From: Prevotellaceae bacterium UBA2738
GTDB lineage: Bacteria; Bacteroidota; Bacteroidia; Bacteroidales; Bacteroidaceae
Direction of reading: 5' to 3'
DNA length: 28,192 bases
NCBI GenBank assembly: GCA_002353585.1
Contig: DEJW01000007.1
Span: 1-28,192, forward strand
The position numbers and the translations under genes are program-made. Below the pieces are notes generated by a model. It was not told where the DNA came from. It searched no databases and was given only the letters and a program-made list of their open reading frames with translations. Positions 24,013 to 28,192 of the stretch are shown one piece after another (position 1 is the stretch's first letter; each line of letters starts with the position of its first letter).

Positions 24013-25092
24013 ATGAAATTGAATATCGCAGTTCTGGCTGGTGATGGCATCGGACCAGAAATCATGGAACAAGGTGTGGCTGTCATGTCTGCTGTAGCAG
24101 AGAAGTTCGGCCACGAGGTAAGTTACAAGGAAGCCCTCTGTGGTGCTCATGCTATCGACGAGGTGGGCGACCCATTCCCTGAGGAGACCTTCAAGGTGTG
24201 CGAGGCTGCTGATGCAGTGCTCTTCGCTTCTGTCGGCGACCCTAAGTTTGACAACAACCCTTCAGCTAAGGTGCGCCCTGAGCAGGGTCTGCTCGCTATG
24301 CGTAAGAAGCTCGGACTCTTTGCCAACATCCGTCCTGTAACCACCTTCGACTGCCTTGTGCATAAGTCACCACTCAAAGACGAAATCGTTAAGGGTGCCG
24401 ACTTCATCTGCATTCGCGAACTCACTGGTGGCATGTACTTCGGACAGAAGAAAGAGCCAGGCACTAATGCTGAGGGTGTGGAAGATGCTTTCGATACCAA
24501 CTACTACTCTCGTCCTGAGGTAGAGCGCATCCTCAAGGTAGGCTACCAGTATGCCCGTCAGCGTCGCAAGCACCTCACAGTGGTCGATAAGGCTAACGTG
24601 CTCGCTTCATCACGTCTGTGGCGTAAGATAGCTCAGGAGCTCGCTCCTCAGTATCCTGACGTTGAGACCGATTTCATGTATGTTGACAATGCCGCTATGC
24701 GCATGATTCAGGAGCCTAAGTTCTTCGATGTTATGGTAACAGAGAACACCTTTGGCGATATCCTCACCGATGAGGGCTCTTGCATCACAGGTTCTATGGG
24801 CTTGCTCCCATCAGCCTCTACAGGTTCTTCTACACCAGTCTTCGAGCCTATCCACGGTTCATGGCCTCAGGGTAAGGGACTCAACATTGCCAACCCTCTC
24901 GCACAGATTCTCTCTGTCGCTATGCTCTATGAATACTTCGACCTCAAGGAAGAGGGCGCACTCATCCGCAAGGCTGTTGATGCCTCTCTCGATCAGAATG
25001 TCCGCACTCCAGAGATCCAGGTTGAGGGTGGAGCAAAATATGGCACTAAGGAAGTCGGCGCATGGATTGTCGATTTCATCAAAAAAGCATAA
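24013..25092 (+). CDS. leuB: 3-Isopropylmalate dehydrogenase
   Basis: The 359-residue protein oxidises and decarboxylates 3-isopropylmalate with NAD in leucine synthesis. Marks are LAGDGIGPEI (8-17), RPEQGLLAMRKKLGLFANIR (88-107), RELTGGMYFG (135-144), DKANVL, and FEPIHGS with GLNIANPLAQILSVAMLYEY. The ATG at 24013 fits the family start; the longer frame from 23908 only translates the repeat array. No leuA, leuC or leuD lies in the window. I see no clear promoter between the tRNA-Pro terminator and this gene. The next gene starts 6 bases after it. Confidence 0.95.
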   Translation: MKLNIAVLAGDGIGPEIMEQGVAVMSAVAEKFGHEVSYKEALCGAHAIDEVGDPFPEETFKVCEAADAVLFASVGDPKFDNNPSAKVRPEQGLLAMRKKLGLFANIRPVTTFDCLVHKSPLKDEIVKGADFICIRELTGGMYFGQKKEPGTNAEGVEDAFDTNYYSRPEVERILKVGYQYARQRRKHLTVVDKANVLASSRLWRKIAQELAPQYPDVETDFMYVDNAAMRMIQEPKFFDVMVTENTFGDILTDEGSCITGSMGLLPSASTGSSTPVFEPIHGSWPQGKGLNIANPLAQILSVAMLYEYFDLKEEGALIRKAVDASLDQNVRTPEIQVEGGAKYGTKEVGAWIVDFIKKA

Positions 25093-25098
25093 GTCCTC

Positions 25099-25815
25099 AT
25101 GCGCAGACTTATACTGATACTCATCACGCAACTCGTGTTCGCCACAGGCATCAATGCCCAGACGCAGCAGGAGTTGCGTGATTCTCTTTCTATGATTGAG
25201 GGACTTATTAAGGAGCATCCCAAGGCAGTGCGACTCTATCTGCGTAAGGCGGCCCTGCACATCGACCTCGACCAGTGGGGCAAGGCACTCGACTCCTACG
25301 ATGCAGCCCTCGCCATCATGCCTTATAACCTCACGGCACTTTACTATCGGGGTTATGTCAACCACCACCTTAAGCGTTATCCCTTTGCCCGTCAGGACTA
25401 CGAACGGGTGCTCACCATCGAGCCCACCCATCGTCATGCCCTCATGGGACTCATCTATACCAATCTCGACGACAACCACCTCACTGAGGCTTTCGACCAG
25501 GCTAACCGCTTCGTCGAGGTCTATCCTGACGATTCCGAACCCTATGCCGTTCGCAGCGAGGTGGAGACTCGCCTCAACATGACCTCTGCAGCCACTGACG
25601 ACATAGAGCATGCCATCACCATCGAAAAACCACAGGCAGAGAAGAAATATCCCTTCTCTCAAGACGACGACATCGTGAGCTACCAGCTCTCCGCCTTTTC
25701 CCTCTATCTCAAGCAGGGCAAACCGCGCCTCGCCCGTCAGTGCCTCGACTACCTCATCCAGAATGGCATCCCCCAAGGCTCCCTCTCCGACTACTTCTCC
25801 CAGCTCAAGCGATAA
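25099..25815 (+). CDS. Exported TPR protein
   Basis: The 238-residue protein has a Sec signal peptide (RRLILILITQLVFATGINAQ, cleavage likely after NA). It then has about four or five TPR units, for example AALHIDLDQWGKALDSYDAA, ALYYRGYVNHHLKRYPFARQ and ALMGLIYTNLDDNHLTEAFD, and a last unit near SLYLKQGKPRLARQCLDYLI. TPRs bind other proteins; no enzymatic domain is seen. It lies 6 bases after leuB and is probably co-transcribed with it, but a link to leucine synthesis is not evident. I do not recognise a named family beyond TPR. Confidence 0.8.
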   Translation: MRRLILILITQLVFATGINAQTQQELRDSLSMIEGLIKEHPKAVRLYLRKAALHIDLDQWGKALDSYDAALAIMPYNLTALYYRGYVNHHLKRYPFARQDYERVLTIEPTHRHALMGLIYTNLDDNHLTEAFDQANRFVEVYPDDSEPYAVRSEVETRLNMTSAATDDIEHAITIEKPQAEKKYPFSQDDDIVSYQLSAFSLYLKQGKPRLARQCLDYLIQNGIPQGSLSDYFSQLKR

Positions 25816-26214
25816 CCTTTAGAATGGTTTTGAAATTAAACAAAAACATTAAAAACCCCTGTCAAGGTCATAAGTCTTTCAGACTCTCGCAGTCCTTCAA
25901 GTGATATGTTCTTTATGTGCAAGCACCTAAGCCCATATCCCTTGCAGTACTGCACCCTCCTAACGTCAGGTTATGCCCTTGTCAGGAAAAACATTAAAAA
26001 ACCACCATGCGGAGTGTGTGATCTTTGTTTTTCCACTCGGAGAGTGGGGTTATTCTTGTTTTTGTTTTACTCGTTGTCCTTAGTCTTTGCGAGGAATTAA
26101 GAATTATCCGTGTTCTTTTTTAATGTTGTCCTTTGTTGTCCTAGTTGTCTTTAATAATAGTTCCCGTTCTTGCGCTCCTTCGGATGCTCAGGCGCTTCGC
26201 GGAACCCGTTCCCT
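25816..26214. other. Gene-free gap between the TPR protein and the pectinesterase
   Basis: About 400 bases without a convincing gene, between converging genes. It holds a 14-base direct repeat AAAAACATTAAAAA (25842-25855 and 25987-26000). It also holds a hairpin CCACTC-GGA-GAGTGG (26033-26047) followed by a T-rich stretch, which may be a weak terminator, and TGTTGTCCTAGTTG (26134-26147), which is also present at 23561-23574. A 64-codon frame at 25906 shows no coding character. Confidence 0.5.
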
Positions 26215-27729
26215 TTACCACCCCAGCACATACTTCGCATCCGAATACCTCCCTATCAGCTCAGCATCCTTCACTGGGTGCAGCTGCTTCGAGTAGGGGT
26301 TGCGCTTCGAGGTGTCGATAGGCTCGCCATTCACATCCACACTGTTAAACTCCCACAGGTGGGCAGTCTTCAGCGCCTCCTCCTCGTGGCTCCAGCCAGC
26401 CTCAGGCACATTGTCTAAGGTGCAGTTCAGCAGCACAGCCTCCTGATGAGGGTAGCTCTTGTTCTTGTTGCTCGATGTCTTGGCAAGGAAAGAAGTGCCC
26501 TTGCCAGTGCCCTTGAAGGTGCAGCTCACAAACACATTGCCGTGATTCTCCTCGCCGTTCCTTATCCACATAAACGTGCTCGTGCTCACCAGCGTGCAGT
26601 GGTTGAAGAACGATGGTCCTCTTCCTAATACCGTGTCGCCATGACCGCTTATGTAGCAGTTCATCCAGTATGTGCTGCCATTCACCTGCAGGGCATCGCC
26701 CGAACCTATCACCCCCACATTCTCAGCGTAGTTATGGTCGCCGTTCAGCAGAAAACCCTCTGCCTGTCCAGTACAGTCCGTCTTGAATGTGATGTCCTTG
26801 AATATCATGTGCTCGCAGTTGTCAGCAGCCACAGCCGCTCTGCGTGATGGGAAGGTACCCTTCACCTCGTTCGTCTTAATGTCGGCAGGGTGGGGGTTAA
26901 ACACCTCATTGTTAGGGTAATGCACCAAGGTCGTCTCACGTCCCTCGCCCTCAATCGTCACGTAGTTCTTGTTGCGAAAATACACCAGCTCCTGGTAGTC
27001 GCCCTTCTTCACCTTCACCGTTCTGCGTTCGCTCTCGCCTTGCAGGTAGTCAGGTATGAAGTCCATCGCCCCCTGTAGCGTAGAGAAGTCTCCCGTGCCA
27101 TCGCTCGCCACTGTCAGCACCCTCTGCTCTCTGTCAGGCGCCTTCATCTTCGTCCTGAACGTCCAAGCCTTCTTGCCCTTCAGTCCGTCGTGGTTCCTAA
27201 ACACCCCCTTGTCTATCGTCACGTAATACTCCTTGCCATAGTCCAGCATATTGTTGTGCAGGTATATCGTAGCCACCTTGCCCTTCGCTATGATGGGGTA
27301 GAAGTGAAACCCGTCAGAGAATCCCCCTATTATGGTCAGCTGAAACCTCCTCTTGTCAGGCTTGTTATAAGCCGAAGGCGTGCCAGGTCGTGTGTTCCTG
27401 TTGGTAATCACCTTGCTCTCATAGCTGTAAGGCACCTTGATATAGTCAGCTCCAGGCGCATCAGGCGTCCTCTCCGTCGGACCAGCCGCAATGCTCATAT
27501 CCAGCATATCCACCAGCTTCCCCGTCGCCTTGTCATACACCCTGATGCAACCCTTCTCGCCCAGCTGCACCTCCTCGTCAAACACCATCCTCAACTGAGT
27601 GTCAGGATTCACCTCCCTGCTCCCATTCTCAGGAAACAGCTTCACCTCGCCCAGTGCCACCATAGGCACCAGCATCATCAGCATCATTCCTGCCATTCTT
27701 TCCATCATTTGTCTCATACTTTTCTTCAT
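26215..27729 (-). CDS. Exported pectinesterase-like protein with Ig-like N-terminal domain
   Basis: The 504-residue protein has a Met-rich signal peptide (hydrophobic core about 12-26, cut near ALG). Residues about 28-195 look like a bacterial Ig-like domain (LFPENGSREVNPDTQLRMVF at the start, AWTFRT at the end). From about 204 (VLTVASDGTGDFSTLQGAMD) it is a right-handed beta-helix of carbohydrate esterase family 8. Against pectin methylesterases, Gln322 in GQAEGF, Asp345 in GSGDALQ and Asp365 in GHGDTVLG match the catalytic Gln and two Asp. The usual QDT has become GDA, and the LGRPW motif carrying the Arg appears as SFLAKTS, so the active site is diverged. It may remove methyl esters from pectin or act on a related substrate. 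A TTTG/TAACTTTG promoter lies about 140 bases upstream. Confidence 0.8.
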   Translation of the reverse strand: MKKSMRQMMERMAGMMLMMLVPMVALGEVKLFPENGSREVNPDTQLRMVFDEEVQLGEKGCIRVYDKATGKLVDMLDMSIAAGPTERTPDAPGADYIKVPYSYESKVITNRNTRPGTPSAYNKPDKRRFQLTIIGGFSDGFHFYPIIAKGKVATIYLHNNMLDYGKEYYVTIDKGVFRNHDGLKGKKAWTFRTKMKAPDREQRVLTVASDGTGDFSTLQGAMDFIPDYLQGESERRTVKVKKGDYQELVYFRNKNYVTIEGEGRETTLVHYPNNEVFNPHPADIKTNEVKGTFPSRRAAVAADNCEHMIFKDITFKTDCTGQAEGFLLNGDHNYAENVGVIGSGDALQVNGSTYWMNCYISGHGDTVLGRGPSFFNHCTLVSTSTFMWIRNGEENHGNVFVSCTFKGTGKGTSFLAKTSSNKNKSYPHQEAVLLNCTLDNVPEAGWSHEEEALKTAHLWEFNSVDVNGEPIDTSKRNPYSKQLHPVKDAELIGRYSDAKYVLGW

Positions 27730-27779
27730 GTCTGTATCGTTTAAGTTGTATTATTCGTTCCCGTTATCTTTAATCTTAG

Positions 27780-27860
27780 TTTTCGTAGCGAAGCGTTTCG
27801 TAGCGATTCCTTATCGCGATTCGTAGTCGCCACTGCGACGTTTCGTACGACCTTCAGGAG
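27780..27860. repeat. TCGTAG-linked hairpin array 3
   Basis: TTTTCGTAG at 27780 starts a third array. It has the hairpins GCGAT-TCCTT-ATCGC (27803-27817) and GTCGC-CACT-GCGAC (27826-27839), and linkers TTCGTAG. It lies between the pectinesterase start codon and its promoter, so it would be in the mRNA leader, in reverse orientation. Confidence 0.75.
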
Positions 27861-27867
27861 TTCAATG

Positions 27868-27899
27868 CAAAGTTACTACATTAACTTAACATGAGCAAA
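27868..27899 (-). promoter_or_regulatory. Promoter of the pectinesterase-like gene
   Basis: On the minus strand, TTTG (complement of 27896-27899) and TAACTTTG (complement of 27868-27875, in GTAACTTTGCA) lie 20 bases apart, a full Bacteroidetes promoter. Transcription would start near 27861 and give a leader of about 130 bases that contains hairpin array 3. Confidence 0.75.
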
Positions 27900-27903
27900 T
27901 TTC

Positions 27904-28143
27904 TAGTAGTTTTTAACACGATAGAGCTTTTCTCTCCAGAGGCATCACATTTAGGTGTTAAAAGCATTACTTTTATGGTATAAAAGCATTACTTTTAGCG
28001 CTAAAAGCATAGCTTTTCCGTTCTGTGTGATTACATACTGCGCAATCTGCTGAACCTCAGCGCGTTACAAGAAAAATCACCTTTCCTCTCAGAAAAGCCG
28101 TTTTCGCACACTTTCGCCCTTTTGTGCATAGTAGTTTTTAACA
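27904..28143. repeat. Gene-free repeat region at the end of the window
   Basis: This stretch has no plausible gene. Three tandem units, AAAAGCATTACTTTT (27960-27974 and 27982-27996) and AAAAGCATAGCTTTT (28003-28017), each form a hairpin and repeat at 21-22 bases. A 15-base direct repeat, TAGTAGTTTTTAACA, occurs at 27904-27918 and 28129-28143 and brackets the region. Confidence 0.7.
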
Positions 28144-28167
28144 AATCAGCCTGTCGCCATGCGCAAA

Positions 28168-28192
28168 AAGGTTAACAAGGTTAACAAGGTTA
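28168..28192. repeat. Tandem AAGGTTAAC units at the window edge
   Basis: Nearly three units of the 9-mer AAGGTTAAC run to the end of the window and may continue past it. The GTTAA core resembles the heptamer arrays elsewhere but the period is nine. Confidence 0.7.

Noticed and set aside
24859..25776. Open frame of 305 codons antisense to leuB and the TPR gene
   Set aside because: It crosses two well-supported genes on the other strand and shows no recognisable domain; it is a shadow frame.
25906..26100. Small gene of 64 codons
   Set aside because: Cys- and Phe-rich, no RBS or family, and it crosses a direct repeat and a hairpin; probably chance.
27190..27744. Open frame of 184 codons opposite the pectinesterase gene
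   Set aside because: His/Arg/Leu-rich shadow of the coding strand with no domain.

Overview
The window reads as chromosomal DNA of a member of the Bacteroidales, most likely Prevotella-like. Three things suggest this: the extended -7 promoter box GTAnnTTTGCA recurs before many genes, Shine-Dalgarno sites are scarce, and gene types such as the ADE1-length PurC, the DUF5715-like M15 protein and the Na/Pi cotransporter-PhoU fusion are typical of the group. This is inference from sequence character; no 16S or similar marker is present.

Layout. (1) 1-6.8 kb, + strand: a visibly A+T-rich accessory block with a small WG-repeat-like protein, a 1137-residue exported TPR-CHAT protease, a PrsW-type intramembrane protease, an unrecognised 151-residue protein and a nine-helix membrane protein with a WG-like tail. 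(2) 6.9-10.4 kb: an NhaC-type antiporter and a Na+/phosphate cotransporter that converge and overlap by 22 bp, then tRNA-Lys(CTT). (3) 10.6-17.0 kb, all on the minus strand and probably one transcription unit from the phoH promoter: phoH, purC, menG/ubiE, aroE, an ABC-F ATPase, metA. (4) 17.1-19.4 kb: a cell-envelope M15-like protein converging on pyrI, with pyrB upstream of pyrI. (5) 19.5-23.4 kb: penicillin-binding protein 1A and uxaC. (6) 23.7-25.8 kb: tRNA-Pro(TGG), leuB and an exported TPR protein. (7) 26.2-27.7 kb, minus strand: a pectinesterase-like protein. UxaC (uronate isomerase) and the pectinesterase-like protein together suggest use of pectin-derived galacturonate.

The most unusual content lies between the genes. 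Three kinds of short repeat recur. The first is a set of heptamer tandem arrays built on (A/G)GTTNAN. The second is a set of arrays of small hairpins whose stems differ but which are joined by a constant TCGTAG linker (13.4, 23.9 and 27.8 kb). The third is a GTTCAA repeat flanking an AGCGC-type hairpin (14.3 and 18.4 kb). The heptamer arrays sit directly upstream of the -7 box of three promoters. Two of these, before tRNA-Lys and tRNA-Pro, share an 80-bp module with only 5 mismatches although they lie 13 kb apart and in opposite orientation. Elsewhere the same repeats provide the stop codon of aroE, menG and the PBP1A gene. I regard these repeats, and second the CHAT/PrsW block, as the best candidates for something undescribed.
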